Shown here piece by piece: positions 56,401 through 59,239 of a stretch of DNA of 64,000 nucleotides. Below the pieces are notes generated by a model. The model was not told the origin of the DNA and made no database searches. It saw only the letters and a list, made by a program, of their open reading frames with translations. How positions within the stretch are numbered: position 1 is the stretch's first letter; each line of letters opens with the position of its first letter. The stretch spans positions 248,001 to 312,000 of the forward strand of contig WPIO01000005.1 in assembly GCA_009760855.2 (NCBI GenBank). Reading direction: 5' to 3'. Origin of the DNA: Cristatella mucedo (lineage: Eukaryota; Bryozoa; Phylactolaemata; Cristatellidae). Both the position numbers and the translations under genes were made by a program.

Positions 56401-56795
56401 AGAACTACTGCTGGTCTTTATCACCTTTAGTAATTGGCTTAATAAAACCATGTTGGATGACCTTCAGTAGCAGCTGTTCGTTTGGCGTTGTTGCAAACTA
56501 ATAGCAATTGCCCCCTCTTCTCCTCCAGCTCTGAGGCAGATTACAGGCCAGGCCATTTTTTTACCGCTAATGTGCCTCTTCGAGTGTTGCCTTCGCACTC
56601 GTAGAACATATTTCTGAATGCAGGTCGCCAAGCATTCGTGTACGGAGATTTGCACGTTTGAAGGGCTGTGCAATCAATGTGGTTTACACTCTTGTGCGTA
56701 TACCTTTACAGATAGACGATGGAGGAGGCATGAAACGAGCAGCCACTGTTGACGATCTCGTCAAAATCATCGAAGAGCTTAGCAGAATCAATTAA
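5010..56795 (+). CDS. DDB1: DDB1, DNA damage-binding protein 1, complete 26-exon gene
   Basis: DDB1 is the adaptor subunit of CUL4-RBX1 ubiquitin ligases. It bridges CUL4 to DCAF substrate receptors and, with DDB2, recognises UV lesions in chromatin. The CDS is the join of 5010-5070, 6845-6993, 8525-8641, 12318-12463, 14812-15002, 19033-19130, 19211-19366, 20753-20836, 20951-21067, 21158-21260, 23725-23797, 25387-25492, 28720-28901, 30480-30685, 31196-31300, 33614-33821, 34556-34962, 36197-36361, 36462-36556, 36658-36828, 45695-45804, 45918-46003, 53210-53296, 55940-56042, 56164-56287 and 56712-56795. That gives 3534 nt, or 1177 residues. By family knowledge, beta-propeller A covers roughly the first 370 residues, propeller B (CUL4-binding) about 390-730, propeller C up to about 1080, and the helical C-terminal domain the rest. 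The start ATG has G at -3 and +4 and an in-frame TGA nine bases upstream. The exon boundaries are inferred, but phase agreement throughout makes the model strong. Confidence 0.97.
5071..6844 (+). other. DDB1: DDB1 intron 1
   Basis: GT-AG, phase 1. It contains a Tc1/mariner remnant at 6275-6480. I see no conserved coding sequence elsewhere in it. Confidence 0.85.
6275..6480 (+). mobile_element. Tc1/mariner transposase C-terminal remnant
   Basis: The + strand encodes [17 protein letters not shown], the signature before the last catalytic residue of Tc1/mariner DDE transposases. The family has Glu in the NPIExLW motif; here the position is Val. An upstream frame reads ARPVKSF and then a stop. 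The element is dead and only its 3' part is recognisable. The rest may extend to about 6600. Confidence 0.82.
6845..6993 (+). CDS. DDB1: DDB1 exon 2
   Basis: Residues about 21-70, propeller A. It includes the recognisable stretches [15 protein letters not shown] and [10 protein letters not shown]. The acceptor is TTTTTCAG at 6844 and the donor is CCA|GTACGG, a weak site but phase 0 and matched to exon 3. Confidence 0.95.
7250..7312 (-). repeat. SINE-A / LINE-L tail fragment
   Basis: Carries GCCCTAAGAGACTCTCATCT followed by CTATTCAGATGCTTTACA, the shared tail of SINE-A and LINE-L on the - strand. No tRNA-like head is seen. Confidence 0.6.
7589..7650. repeat. Inverted repeat, 22-base arms
   Basis: The arms 7589-7610 and 7629-7650 (ATGCACCGAAAG / CTTTCGGTGCAT core) pair with one mismatch around an 18-base loop. 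It lies in intron 2, next to a LINE fragment. Confidence 0.85.
7654..7923 (-). mobile_element. LINE fragment, CR1/L2-like
   Basis: The - strand open frame includes [20 protein letters not shown] and WLLVKHRID, the same post-RT region as LINE-L but more diverged. The rest of the frame loses the family pattern. Confidence 0.6.
8525..8641 (+). CDS. DDB1: DDB1 exon 3
   Basis: Residues about 71-109, ending in the strongly conserved [12 protein letters not shown]. The acceptor follows a T-run and TAG at 8524; the donor is CAG|GTGAGC. It is 39 codons, phase 0 on both sides. Confidence 0.96.
8642..10714 (+). other. Intron 3, first part: no recognised feature
   Basis: About 2 kb of AT-rich intron after the exon 3 donor. 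I see no coding similarity or repeat family that I can name. Confidence 0.6.
10715..11232 (+). mobile_element. LINE-L 3' fragment with AAT tail
   Basis: Matches the LINE-L post-RT region (AACTCTGCACCTAGGCT and onward) through to the 3' UTR, with several frame breaks. It ends in (AAT)n at 11211-11232, against which an oppositely oriented copy is joined. Confidence 0.8.
11233..11590 (-). mobile_element. LINE-L 3' end, opposite orientation
   Basis: Starts with the reversed LINE-L tail (GATAAAGCGCCCTCAGAGAA) and continues through its 3' UTR and the [15 protein letters not shown] coding end. With 10715-11232 it forms a tail-to-tail inverted pair. A short + strand 3' UTR piece follows at 11580-11665. 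Confidence 0.82.
12030..12172 (-). repeat. SINE-B copy, degraded
   Basis: Contains GGCAGAAGAGCCTTTACGGC, TATCACCCCCTCTTGCAGTG and CGTGAAGTGCATGCACCTTA in the SINE-B order on the - strand. It is more diverged than the copy at 12513. Confidence 0.72.
12318..12463 (+). CDS. DDB1: DDB1 exon 4
   Basis: Residues about 110-158. It carries [17 protein letters not shown] and [13 protein letters not shown], near-identical to vertebrate DDB1. The acceptor is TTTTTAG and the donor AG|GTAAGC; it ends two bases into an Arg codon. Confidence 0.97.
12513..12686 (+). repeat. SINE-B copy, best preserved
   Basis: tRNA-like head with A box TGGCACACTAGGTAAGGCGG and B box GGGTTCGATTCC. The body follows: CGCCACTGCAAGCGGTGGTG, TCGCTATACAAAAAGAGGCT and GTTTAATCAGC, then a T-run. 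It lies 50 bases after the exon 4 donor. Confidence 0.9.
12765..12898 (+). repeat. SINE-B-like copy, variant head
   Basis: Has a B box GGGTTCGAGTCC, then a body with GAAGATTGATAGCTACCAAG and AATGAAGCTGTTGAATCATC. It is clearly related to SINE-B but with a different tRNA-like head. It lies 80 bases after the 12513 copy. Confidence 0.65.
12899..14811 (+). other. Intron 4 remainder: no recognised feature
   Basis: AT-rich intronic sequence up to the exon 5 acceptor. Open frames here (for example 12953-13280) show no family resemblance I recognise. Confidence 0.6.
14812..15002 (+). CDS. DDB1: DDB1 exon 5
   Basis: Residues about 158-221. It includes the hallmark [16 protein letters not shown] and [10 protein letters not shown]. 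The acceptor is TTGACAG and the donor CCCAG|GTATAT; it ends one base into a Val codon completed by exon 6. Confidence 0.96.
15500..16376 (-). mobile_element. LINE-L 3' part with long open frame
   Basis: The - strand frame 15729-16376 (215 codons) is the best uninterrupted C-terminal coding piece of LINE-L here. It contains [60 protein letters not shown] and FRTAFSGSL. The 3' UTR and the tail (GATAAAGCGCCCTCAGAGAA) follow to about 15515. By family knowledge this is downstream of the reverse transcriptase of CR1/L2-like elements. The 5' part is missing. Confidence 0.87.
16570..16860 (-). mobile_element. LINE-L fragment, strongly decayed
   Basis: Carries GAGCATATGGAGCAAAGGCA, CAATCTCCAAAGAATTTA and similar stretches that match the LINE-L - strand sequence near 15840-15880, with many changes. 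Confidence 0.6.
16861..18377 (+). other. Intron 5, middle: no clear feature
   Basis: I see no known coding pattern. At about 18220-18310 there is faint LINE-L-like similarity (ATTTCAGGTC..., CTGGCCTACCTATCCG...). A 144-codon - strand frame at 17585-18019 has no recognisable domain. Confidence 0.5.
18378..18512 (-). repeat. SINE-A copy
   Basis: Tail with AAGAGAACTTAATCTCTATT, then the reversed tRNA-like head GACCTTGGTCGGGGCGAGCA. It lies in intron 5. Confidence 0.87.
19033..19130 (+). CDS. DDB1: DDB1 exon 6
   Basis: Residues about 222-254, encoding [20 protein letters not shown] and then [10 protein letters not shown]. The acceptor is ATTCCAG and the donor AAA|GTAAGT. It is followed by an 80-base intron, one of the shortest in the gene. 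Confidence 0.97.
19211..19366 (+). CDS. DDB1: DDB1 exon 7 (functional copy)
   Basis: Residues about 255-306, 52 codons, phase 0 at both ends. It encodes [20 protein letters not shown]. The acceptor is GATTGCAG and the donor GAG|GTATGG. A diverged second copy of this exon with its flanks lies downstream at about 21977-22200. Confidence 0.97.
19638..19699 (+). repeat. Tandem duplication, about 36-base unit
   Basis: Two units of GATAAGAAnGTGATTGCCGT plus TATGAG, separated by GTAAGAACTA. It lies in intron 7. Confidence 0.8.
19700..20752 (+). other. Intron 7 remainder: no recognised feature
   Basis: No named repeat or coding similarity was found up to the exon 8 acceptor. Confidence 0.6.
20753..20836 (+). 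CDS. DDB1: DDB1 exon 8
   Basis: Residues about 307-334, 28 codons. It encodes [20 protein letters not shown] followed by VK. The acceptor is TTTACAG and the donor AAG|GTAAGA. Confidence 0.97.
20951..21067 (+). CDS. DDB1: DDB1 exon 9
   Basis: Residues about 335-373. It contains the invariant [19 protein letters not shown] that closes propeller A and leads to propeller B. The acceptor is CTTTTCAG and the donor CAG|GTATGG. Confidence 0.97.
21158..21260 (+). CDS. DDB1: DDB1 exon 10
   Basis: Residues about 374-407. It encodes [18 protein letters not shown] and then a shorter-conserved linker to KGIKG. The acceptor is GTTGTAG and the donor AAAAG|GTGAGT; it ends one base into Gly. Confidence 0.97.
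21777..21966. repeat. Head-to-head SINE-A pair forming a 47-base inverted repeat
   Basis: A SINE-A copy on the - strand (21777-21893) meets a + strand SINE-A head (21898-21966). The arms 21846-21892 and 21919-21965 pair with a single mismatch around a 26-base loop. The right arm stops about 11 bases before the duplicated exon 7 segment. Confidence 0.9.
21977..22200 (+). pseudogene. Displaced duplicate of DDB1 exon 7 and its flanks
   Basis: This segment repeats about 19204-19424: the end of intron 6, all of exon 7 and about 55 bases of intron 7. The 52-codon exon copy is still open and keeps an AG acceptor (TTGCAG) and a GT after the last codon (GAT|GTATGG). Against the functional exon it has about 12 amino-acid changes, including Gly to Asp, Arg to Gly, Glu to Trp and Arg-Asp to Tyr-Tyr in conserved positions. 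It lies in intron 10, a phase 1 intron, whereas the exon is phase 0, so inclusion would shift the reading frame. I infer a decaying duplicate, not an alternative exon. Confidence 0.88.
22572..22638 (+). repeat. (CA)n microsatellite
   Basis: Interrupted CA repeat of about 66 bases with AAG and AAA interruptions, in intron 10. Confidence 0.97.
22639..23724 (+). other. Intron 10 end: no recognised feature
   Basis: Apart from a C-run at about 22959-22969 and a T-run near 23488, I see nothing up to the exon 11 acceptor. Confidence 0.6.
23725..23797 (+). CDS. DDB1: DDB1 exon 11
   Basis: Residues about 408-432, [20 protein letters not shown] then GESR, start of propeller B. The acceptor is ATTTCAG. 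The donor is CG|GTACGC and is abutted at once by a 250-base TC microsatellite. The choice of donor is supported by phase: CG joins T of exon 12 to make Arg. Confidence 0.9.
23803..24055 (+). repeat. (TC)n/(TCTCC)n polypyrimidine satellite
   Basis: About 250 bases of almost pure C and T. (TC)n comes first, then (CTCTC)n with a 5-base period, then (TC)n again. It begins five bases after the start of intron 11, directly beside the exon 11 donor. The serine/leucine and arginine/glutamate open frames over it are artefacts. Confidence 0.98.
24836..24990 (-). repeat. SINE-A copy
   Basis: Tail CCCTAAGAGAACTTGATCTC, reversed B box GGTGCTCGAGCCCACGACC, then a head with a short insertion (ATCGAATCATTC). 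It lies in intron 11. Confidence 0.83.
25387..25492 (+). CDS. DDB1: DDB1 exon 12
   Basis: Residues about 432-467. It encodes [20 protein letters not shown], less conserved than its neighbours but alignable to the family stretch with EEVEETELMGFVDDQQT. The acceptor is CTTTAG and the donor CAG|GTAAGA. Confidence 0.92.
25590..26850 (+). mobile_element. LINE-L, longest copy, with RT catalytic motif
   Basis: A 5'-truncated CR1/L2-like LINE. The frame 25523-25972 contains [20 protein letters not shown] and then [10 protein letters not shown], the reverse transcriptase catalytic YxDD box. A frame break separates this from 26085-26600, which holds [20 protein letters not shown] through FKRNLKTPI. 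The 3' UTR follows, with the tail AGAAAGAGATTGAGTTCTCT and an ATT run. A frameshift after about 25970 and the missing 5' half show that it cannot move itself. Confidence 0.9.
26880..27962. mobile_element. Foldback element, copy 1
   Basis: Nearly the whole 1.1 kb is a large inverted repeat. The outer ends read GAAAATACCTATACAATGTG at 26880 and the complementary GTAGGTATTTTC at 27962. Both arms contain TTTCGAAAGACAAATATGTT and GTCGAACCTT or their complements, and the arms meet around 27480-27540. No transposase frame is visible, so it is a non-autonomous foldback or MITE-like element. A LINE-L tail interrupts only the left arm. Confidence 0.87.
27109..27283 (+). mobile_element. LINE-L 3' tail nested in foldback copy 1
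   Basis: The last 175 bases of LINE-L, ending in (ATT)n. It sits between CGAACCTT and AGTGCTTGAAGC of the left arm. The right arm instead has about 16 bases (TCTATAGCGATCTACC on the + strand), so the insertion appears to have replaced them. It is a typical 5'-truncated insertion. Confidence 0.85.
27963..28719 (+). other. Intron 12 end: no recognised feature
   Basis: I see no coding or repeat similarity up to the exon 13 acceptor. Confidence 0.6.
28720..28901 (+). CDS. DDB1: DDB1 exon 13
   Basis: Residues about 468-528 of propeller B. It is one of the less conserved exons; the frame is open from the acceptor (GCTTAG) to the donor TTGG|GTGAGT. It matches the family pattern around VRL..., the Trp of xxEW/AQW and the LYYLQI-like LYCLDI. 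Confidence 0.9.
29210..29320 (-). mobile_element. LINE-L tail fragment
   Basis: Carries GCACCCCGAGAGAATTAAAT, CTTTTTCTAGACACTTTAAA and GGGGAAGCATGTCAATAG, the LINE-L 3' end read on the - strand. Confidence 0.7.
29378..29515 (-). repeat. SINE-A copy
   Basis: Complete tail plus tRNA-like head, with CTCGAGCCCACGACCTCAGC and GTCGGGGCGAGCACCTTAAC. It lies in intron 13. Confidence 0.88.
29836..29897 (+). repeat. (TA)n microsatellite
   Basis: About 30 uninterrupted TA units in intron 13. Confidence 0.98.
30480..30685 (+). CDS. DDB1: DDB1 exon 14, with GC donor and an extra loop
   Basis: Residues about 528-596. The conserved blocks are [11 protein letters not shown] and [19 protein letters not shown]. 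Between them is a loop roughly 14 residues longer than in human, rich in Gly, Ser and Pro. The acceptor is GCTTGCAG. The donor is GTAG|GCAAGT, a GC-AG intron, which gives LGV+DIIPRS against human LGGEIIPRS. Confidence 0.93.
30686..31195 (+). other. DDB1: DDB1 intron 14, GC-AG intron
   Basis: The donor reads AG|GCAAGT, the usual strong context of the rare GC donor class, and the acceptor is TACAG. No GT donor nearby preserves the LG[VG][DE]IIPRS homology and frame. The intron also contains a SINE-B remnant. Confidence 0.88.
30950..31038 (+). repeat. SINE-B body fragment
   Basis: Carries TTTATTGGCCACTGCAAACA and GTAAATGAGGCTGTT in the order of the SINE-B body. The tRNA-like head is missing. 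It lies in the GC-AG intron 14. Confidence 0.68.
31196..31300 (+). CDS. DDB1: DDB1 exon 15
   Basis: Residues about 597-631. It encodes [20 protein letters not shown] and LGDGTVFYF. The acceptor is GGTACAG and the donor ACAG|GTATGT. Confidence 0.97.
31301..33613 (+). other. DDB1: DDB1 intron 15: mostly featureless
   Basis: GT-AG, phase 1. A region at 32365-32460 with CGACCTGGGCCGTCAAAGTG resembles a reversed tRNA-like SINE head, weakly. A C-run lies at about 32740-32749. Otherwise I see nothing. Confidence 0.55.
33614..33821 (+). CDS. DDB1: DDB1 exon 16
   Basis: Residues about 632-701. It includes [20 protein letters not shown] and NVNLKEV, nearly identical across animals. The acceptor is TTTTGTAG and the donor GATAG|GTAGGC; it ends two bases into Ser. 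Confidence 0.97.
33822..34555 (+). other. DDB1: DDB1 intron 16: no recognised feature
   Basis: GT-AG, phase 2, AT-rich. Nothing else is seen. Confidence 0.75.
34556..34962 (+). CDS. DDB1: DDB1 exon 17 (longest exon)
   Basis: Residues about 701-836, joining propellers B and C. The conserved parts are [25 protein letters not shown] and [10 protein letters not shown]. Between them is a Ser/Ala/Gly-rich stretch about 25 residues longer than in human; the family also has a Ser-rich flexible loop here. The acceptor is CTTATAG and the donor GAAG|GTCAGT. Confidence 0.95.
35535..35830 (-). mobile_element. LINE-L fragment, strongly decayed
   Basis: Read on + as the reversed tail (CTCCTAACAGAAGTATAGCT, CTTTCTAAGTACTTATG) and then a region matching GGGACCATATGAACTGAAAG and CACAGGCTCCAAAAGATTTT of the family. 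It lies in intron 17. Confidence 0.65.
36197..36361 (+). CDS. DDB1: DDB1 exon 18
   Basis: Residues about 836-891, propeller C. It contains [20 protein letters not shown] and a [14 protein letters not shown] stretch matching the family. The acceptor is GTTATAG and the donor GATG|GTATGT. Confidence 0.97.
36462..36556 (+). CDS. DDB1: DDB1 exon 19
   Basis: Residues about 892-923. It encodes [20 protein letters not shown]. The acceptor is GCTTTTAG and the donor ATG|GTCAGC; the 101-base intron that follows has a repeated acceptor motif. Confidence 0.96.
36658..36828 (+). CDS. DDB1: DDB1 exon 20
   Basis: Residues about 924-980, 57 codons. It includes [33 protein letters not shown] and MRSM. The acceptor is TTACATTAG and the donor GAG|GTATTT. 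The following intron is the longest in the gene (8.9 kb). Confidence 0.97.
37238..37305 (-). repeat. SINE-A tail fragment
   Basis: TATATAGCTCTCTAAGAGAT followed by CTTAATCACTATCCATGTGC matches the reversed SINE-A tail. No head is seen. Confidence 0.6.
37820..38840 (-). mobile_element. LINE-L, partial, RT to tail
   Basis: The - strand includes [40 protein letters not shown] and [20 protein letters not shown], the order of the longest copy at 25590. It continues to the tail at about 37825. It is broken by stops and frameshifts. Confidence 0.85.
38870..39190 (-). mobile_element. LINE-L fragment, rearranged
   Basis: Contains [20 protein letters not shown] on the - strand and a duplicated stretch GCAGGTCGGC(A/G)AGA at about 39030-39070. 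It is a rearranged piece of the family. Confidence 0.72.
39215..39490 (+). mobile_element. LINE-L 3' end
   Basis: Starts with CTTGACCACATTTAAAAAGA (coding end), then the 3' UTR and the tail ATAGAAAGAGATCGAGTTCT. It faces the neighbouring - strand copies. Confidence 0.82.
39530..40215 (-). mobile_element. LINE-L pieces with RT motif
   Basis: 39688-39966 on the - strand encodes [20 protein letters not shown] and [14 protein letters not shown], again with the YADD box. A separate tail and 3' UTR piece lies at 39985-40215. It is frame-broken around these parts. Confidence 0.85.
40235..40620 (-). mobile_element. LINE-L RT-region fragment
   Basis: Shares CACTGAGATAGGACTTGAAC and surrounding bases with 58320-58345 (ACTGAGATAGGACCTGAACC). 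It is part of the reverse transcriptase region, heavily decayed. Confidence 0.65.
40925..41045 (-). repeat. SINE-B copy
   Basis: Carries ATATAGCAGCAGAAGAGACC, GCTATCACCACCGCTTGCAG and CCCACGACCTGGCTCGTGAA in SINE-B order on the - strand. Confidence 0.8.
41205..41372 (+). repeat. SINE-B-like copy
   Basis: Head with GGGTTTGAGTCGTGGAG, body with TGGTGATAGCGGCGAAGACT and CCGCTATACAAATGAGGCTG, ending TTAAATTAGC. The head differs from the 12513 copy. Confidence 0.78.
41442..41481 (+). repeat. (AAT)n microsatellite, LINE-L tail junction
   Basis: About 13 AAT units directly followed by a reversed LINE-L tail, as expected if it is the tail repeat of that copy. Confidence 0.95.
41490..41660 (-). mobile_element. 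LINE-L 3' tail
   Basis: CCCCTCGGAGAACCCAATCT, CTTTATAGGCACTTTACAT and CATGCACAGGGTCAGCAAGC mark the 3' UTR on the - strand. Confidence 0.82.
42500..42930 (+). mobile_element. LINE-L 3' part
   Basis: The + frame has [20 protein letters not shown] and a coding end [16 protein letters not shown], then the 3' UTR and tail to about 42900. Confidence 0.85.
43600..44340 (-). pseudogene. Unclassified decayed coding stretch
   Basis: Several - strand frames read like real protein across frameshifts: [20 protein letters not shown], then [20 protein letters not shown] and [21 protein letters not shown] do not recognise the family. It may be a transposon ORF. A 12-base-arm hairpin (AGGCAGCAAGAT / ATCTTGCTGCCT) lies at about 44268-44298. 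Confidence 0.35.
44380..45300. mobile_element. Foldback element, copy 2
   Basis: Inverted arms about 44380-44820 and 44865-45300 around a loop near 44830-44860. They share with copy 1 the (G)GTACCTTTCxAAAGACAAA motif, the CTTGTAAATT / AATTTACAAG pair and the central TTTCGG ... GGAxATxTA order. It is more diverged and uninterrupted. No transposase is seen. Confidence 0.82.
45695..45804 (+). CDS. DDB1: DDB1 exon 21
   Basis: Residues about 981-1017. It encodes [20 protein letters not shown] and [11 protein letters not shown], as in the family. The acceptor is GTCTGTAG and the donor GATAG|GTAAGC; it ends two bases into Ser. Confidence 0.97.
45918..46003 (+). CDS. DDB1: DDB1 exon 22
   Basis: Residues about 1017-1045. 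It encodes [20 protein letters not shown] and RH, the last blade of propeller C. The acceptor is CTTGCAG and the donor CACG|GTGAGT. Confidence 0.97.
46320..46720 (+). mobile_element. LINE-M 3' end (second LINE family)
   Basis: The + frame 46325-46645 has [20 protein letters not shown], the post-RT motif of many CR1/L2-like LINEs but of a family distinct from LINE-L. The 3' UTR shares ATAGTCTTTATGGCTTTGTG with the copy at 59655-59930. It is preceded by a C-run at 46304-46315. Confidence 0.8.
48110..48620 (-). pseudogene. Unclassified decayed coding stretch
   Basis: The - strand frames read [20 protein letters not shown] with [15 protein letters not shown], and after a break [20 protein letters not shown] with [15 protein letters not shown]. 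The composition looks protein-like, but I do not recognise the family. It may be a transposon remnant. Confidence 0.3.
48845..48910 (+). repeat. Tandem repeat, AATCGCTGTGAAACCT-like unit
   Basis: Four imperfect units of about 16-17 bases (AATCGCTGTAATGTAAA, AATCGCTGTGAAACT, AATCGCTGTGAAACCT, AATCGCCGTGAAACCT). Confidence 0.85.
49505..49990 (-). mobile_element. LINE-L fragment, decayed
   Basis: Reversed 3' region with ATCCGAGCTAAAAATATGGT and TTCCAAAGGATTTGAGATTC, then TTGGGAGCCAGTACAGGCGA. It matches LINE-L on the - strand. Confidence 0.72.
50665..50770 (-). mobile_element. LINE-L tail fragment
   Basis: GTAAGAGAACTGAATCTCTT followed by TCTAGGAACTTGACAGATGC, the reversed LINE-L tail. Confidence 0.68.
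51790..51960 (+). repeat. SINE-B copy
   Basis: Head ACTAGGTAAGGCGGTTGC, B box GTGTTCGAATCC, body GCCACTGCAAGCGGTGGTGA, end AAAAAGAGGCTGTCAAATCG, then a T-run. It lies in intron 22. Confidence 0.88.
52040..52500 (+). mobile_element. LINE-L fragment, old
   Basis: Contains AGCTGGTCCATGCATTCGTG, GCAGCTAGGCTTATCTGTCG and AAATTTCAAATTCCTTGGTG in family order, with many substitutions and indels. Confidence 0.7.
53033..53057 (+). repeat. (CA)n microsatellite
   Basis: About 12 CA units, in intron 22 near exon 23. Confidence 0.95.
53210..53296 (+). CDS. DDB1: DDB1 exon 23
   Basis: Residues about 1046-1074. It encodes [20 protein letters not shown] and LYGTVNGAI. The acceptor is TTTTTGCAG and the donor ATAG|GTATGA. 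Confidence 0.96.
53297..55939 (+). other. DDB1: DDB1 intron 23: no recognised feature
   Basis: GT-AG, phase 1, 2.6 kb. An open frame at 55304-55744 contains [16 protein letters not shown] followed by GTAAGT and could pass for an exon, but DDB1 homology runs without gap from exon 23 to exon 24. Confidence 0.7.
55940..56042 (+). CDS. DDB1: DDB1 exon 24 (precedes AT-AC intron)
   Basis: Residues about 1075-1108, C-terminal helical domain, with [13 protein letters not shown]. The acceptor is TTTGTAG. No GT donor keeps homology; the exon instead ends ACATT|ATATCCTT, and the last two bases join C of exon 25 to make Phe (HTFWRSF against family HSFWRSF). Confidence 0.94.
56043..56163 (+). other. DDB1: DDB1 intron 24, U12-type AT-AC intron
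   Basis: A 121-base phase-2 intron. It starts ATATCCTT (56043-56050), the minor-spliceosome 5' splice-site consensus. It contains TCCTTAAC (56146-56153), the U12 branch-point consensus, with the branch A about 11 bases from the 3' end. It ends in AC. All three signals are directly visible and the flanking exons join in frame. I do not know whether the same intron is U12-type in other DDB1 genes. Confidence 0.93.
56164..56287 (+). CDS. DDB1: DDB1 exon 25
   Basis: Residues about 1109-1150. It encodes [20 protein letters not shown]. The start follows an AC acceptor (AAGTTTAC|CTGGCG). The donor is CAG|GTTAGT. Confidence 0.95.
56288..56711 (+). other. DDB1: DDB1 intron 25: no recognised feature
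   Basis: GT-AG, phase 0, 424 bases. Confidence 0.85.
56712..56795 (+). CDS. DDB1: DDB1 exon 26 (stop codon)
   Basis: The last 27 residues, [20 protein letters not shown] then ELSRIN and TAA at 56793-56795. This matches the family end DDLIKVVEELTRIH. The acceptor is CTTTACAG. Confidence 0.97.
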   Translation: MDDGGGMKRAATVDDLVKIIEELSRIN

Positions 56796-57400
56796 TTGAT
56801 AGTGCAAGTGCTGTTGGGAAATGGGAATTTTATCTGAGTCTGGCGTGGGAGCTGCGTTTTCCCTACTGAGGTGCTTGCGTCGTGCCCCGTCCCAGCATCG
56901 TTCAAGGGGTTTATGTCTATCTTTTACATGATATGCACTGTCAGTAACATTGCAAGCACTGCTTGGTTTGTCCAGCAGCACGAGCTGCAGAATGCTCAAT
57001 GATGACTTGCTGAACCTGCTGAGTTCTCTCTCCTCTTATGCTATTGTAAATATAACGTTACTTGTGTTAGTATTATTAGCAAAGTTTCCGTGAGCACTCT
57101 TGTTCCGAATTCAGTCAGCGCTTAGTTCTTTCAGTGTGACGGCATCAACTGAAATATTGGTCGAATGTGGGAAACGGCGCAGAGATAACCTAAGTCTTTT
57201 GTTTGTGGTCAGGAGGCAGGTAAGTAGGTGGCACCGACCTAGCCCAAGCTGGGCTGAAGGGTTTCAGCCTCTTTTTTCTTCGTGGCTATATAGTAGTTCA
57301 CTAGCAAGCAGGTTTCGCAATGTTTTCTTTCCTCATCGCGGTTCTAGATCCCAGTATGTTTGGCTGGCTACGGCCATTTAGTGGCATATCTTTTTTATGT
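56796..57400 (+). other. DDB1: DDB1 3' UTR and immediate 3' flank
   Basis: Sequence after the stop codon, before the next LINE fragment. By eye I see no canonical AATAAA. A UGUAAAUA motif (57045-57052), the Pumilio-family binding consensus, is present. The 3' end of the mRNA is not resolved. Confidence 0.4.
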
Positions 57401-58395
57401 ATTAGCACATAAGTTGCATCTTTTTAGGTGTCATCTCAGGGGACGTTGACGTGCGTCGGTAGTGAGTTCTAGGATTTGGGAGCATAAAACAAAAGGCACG
57501 GTCCCCAAAGGCTCGGAGGTTCGTACGAGGTATGGCTAAACGACCTGAGTCAGAACAGCTGGCTGTACGATTCTTTTGACTGGTGGAGTAGTTCTGATAA
57601 GTAGACTGGAGCCAGAGAATGTATATGCTTGATTGGGAGCTAGTGCAGGTGGGTGAGAAGTGGTCTGATATGGTAACTGAAGATCACGACCGACAAGTCT
57701 TAAGTGCAGAGTATTGCACCAACTGTAAACCGTATTGCACAACACGATAGACAAGTGAGCGTTGAGTTATACAAGTCGAGAAGGAATGTCACAAATGCAC
57801 GGACCAATTTTAGGCGTATCGATGTCTAAGCAAGCCCGAATTTGAGCAATGTTGTGCAGCTGAAAGAAGGCAGACTTGACTGGAGCTGCTGTGGTCGTTT
57901 AATGAAAGATCTCCTTGGAACAGGACACCAAGATTATGTGCAGATTCGACAGGAAATGTGGTGGCAGAGCCGATTTTGAAAGTAAAGTTTTCCAATTTAT
58001 GAGGCTTGGTTTGCCATTAACTAGTAAGTGGTTTTGTCGCCATTCAATTTAAGAAAGTTGCTGCCCTCTACGTGCGGATCAATACATGCTGCAAGGGTGT
58101 TTAGAGAATTCGACGTGCTGGTGGGGGCTGGAAAGGATCAAAGGAAATGTACGACAGGGTGTCGTCTGCATAGAAGAGAAAGACTAGATTGTGCCTGGCG
58201 ATCACATCGACGATAGGGAGTGTATTTACTGTCAAAAGAAGCGGATCGAGCCGTGAGTTACCGCGTACTTAACTGGTTCCGCGGATGATCTCTGTCCGTT
58301 CATATCAATGCTCGGGAGACTCTCACTGAGATAGGACCTGAACCAGTGCAGTGCTAGTGATGTCCAGGCGAGATTCACGACTCTCACGCTAAAGG
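57400..58395 (-). mobile_element. LINE-L, partial
   Basis: The - strand has ESAHNLGVLFQGDLSLNDHS and ATGCACGGACCAAT-type sequence, and the order matches the copies at 37820 and 25590. It has many frame breaks. It is the first repeat after DDB1. Confidence 0.8.
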
Positions 58396-59235
58396 CAAGG
58401 TCGCTGCGTTATAGGACAATAAGTAAAGTCGCAGTACAGCTGATTATCTGAAGCAGGTACAGCTTTCCAAGTAACAAAACCGCTAGGCTTGGAGTGCAGC
58501 TAAAATAAGTCTAAGCCATACACTTCTTTCTCAGCCGTGGATGACTGCACAAACATCTGAGTTGTACCTAGTGAACTAGTAAGCGCGCGTATCCGAGCCT
58601 ACGTATCGAATGTCAAGCCGAAGCGAGGGCCAAGGCACGCGGACCGGGGACATAAATCACGTGCACCGAGCTAGTACTTGTACCCCCCCCCCCCCGCTCT
58701 TCCAGATGGGTACCTCGTCCCCTACGAAGATTGATTGCCCAATAGCCTTAAAGCGAAGCATCGGGCAGCTGGTGCCGCCTACTCGAGCTACGTGTCAAGT
58801 AAACAGCTGGTGGGGGCTTAGGCTCGAGGCCAAGTGGCGAAATTAGACGGCCGTTCTCCCGCAGGCTGCAATTGCACGAAGACCAGTACAAGAACGCTCG
58901 CAGCAGCTGCATTCAGTAATGGCCTTAGTTTTACTGTAGCTTTGAGTAACACAGCTGTGAACGCACGTGGTCAAATACATCGGGCAATTCAGTTCGGGCA
59001 AAGGACTAGTTGTCAAATTGGGAGAAATGCAAAATGCTTGTCAATTGATGAAGCCTCGGTGAGGACTAGGCCCACACCCCTAGTCCAATCGAGTCAATAC
59101 GACCGATTGTATCAGCTCGCACTCAGCTTAAAGTGAATTCGTGGCTCGTTCAAGTTACGCATTATAATGCAATGAAGTGGATCTCCATTCGCAACTTCAG
59201 GAAGCCAGTAGGACTAAGTAAGTGTTACGCTGGAG
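58396..59235. other. No recognised feature; C-run at 58683-58695
   Basis: Higher GC than the introns. Open frames at 58610-58846 and 58834-59136 have no resemblance I recognise. Confidence 0.5.
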
Positions 59236-59239
59236 AGTT

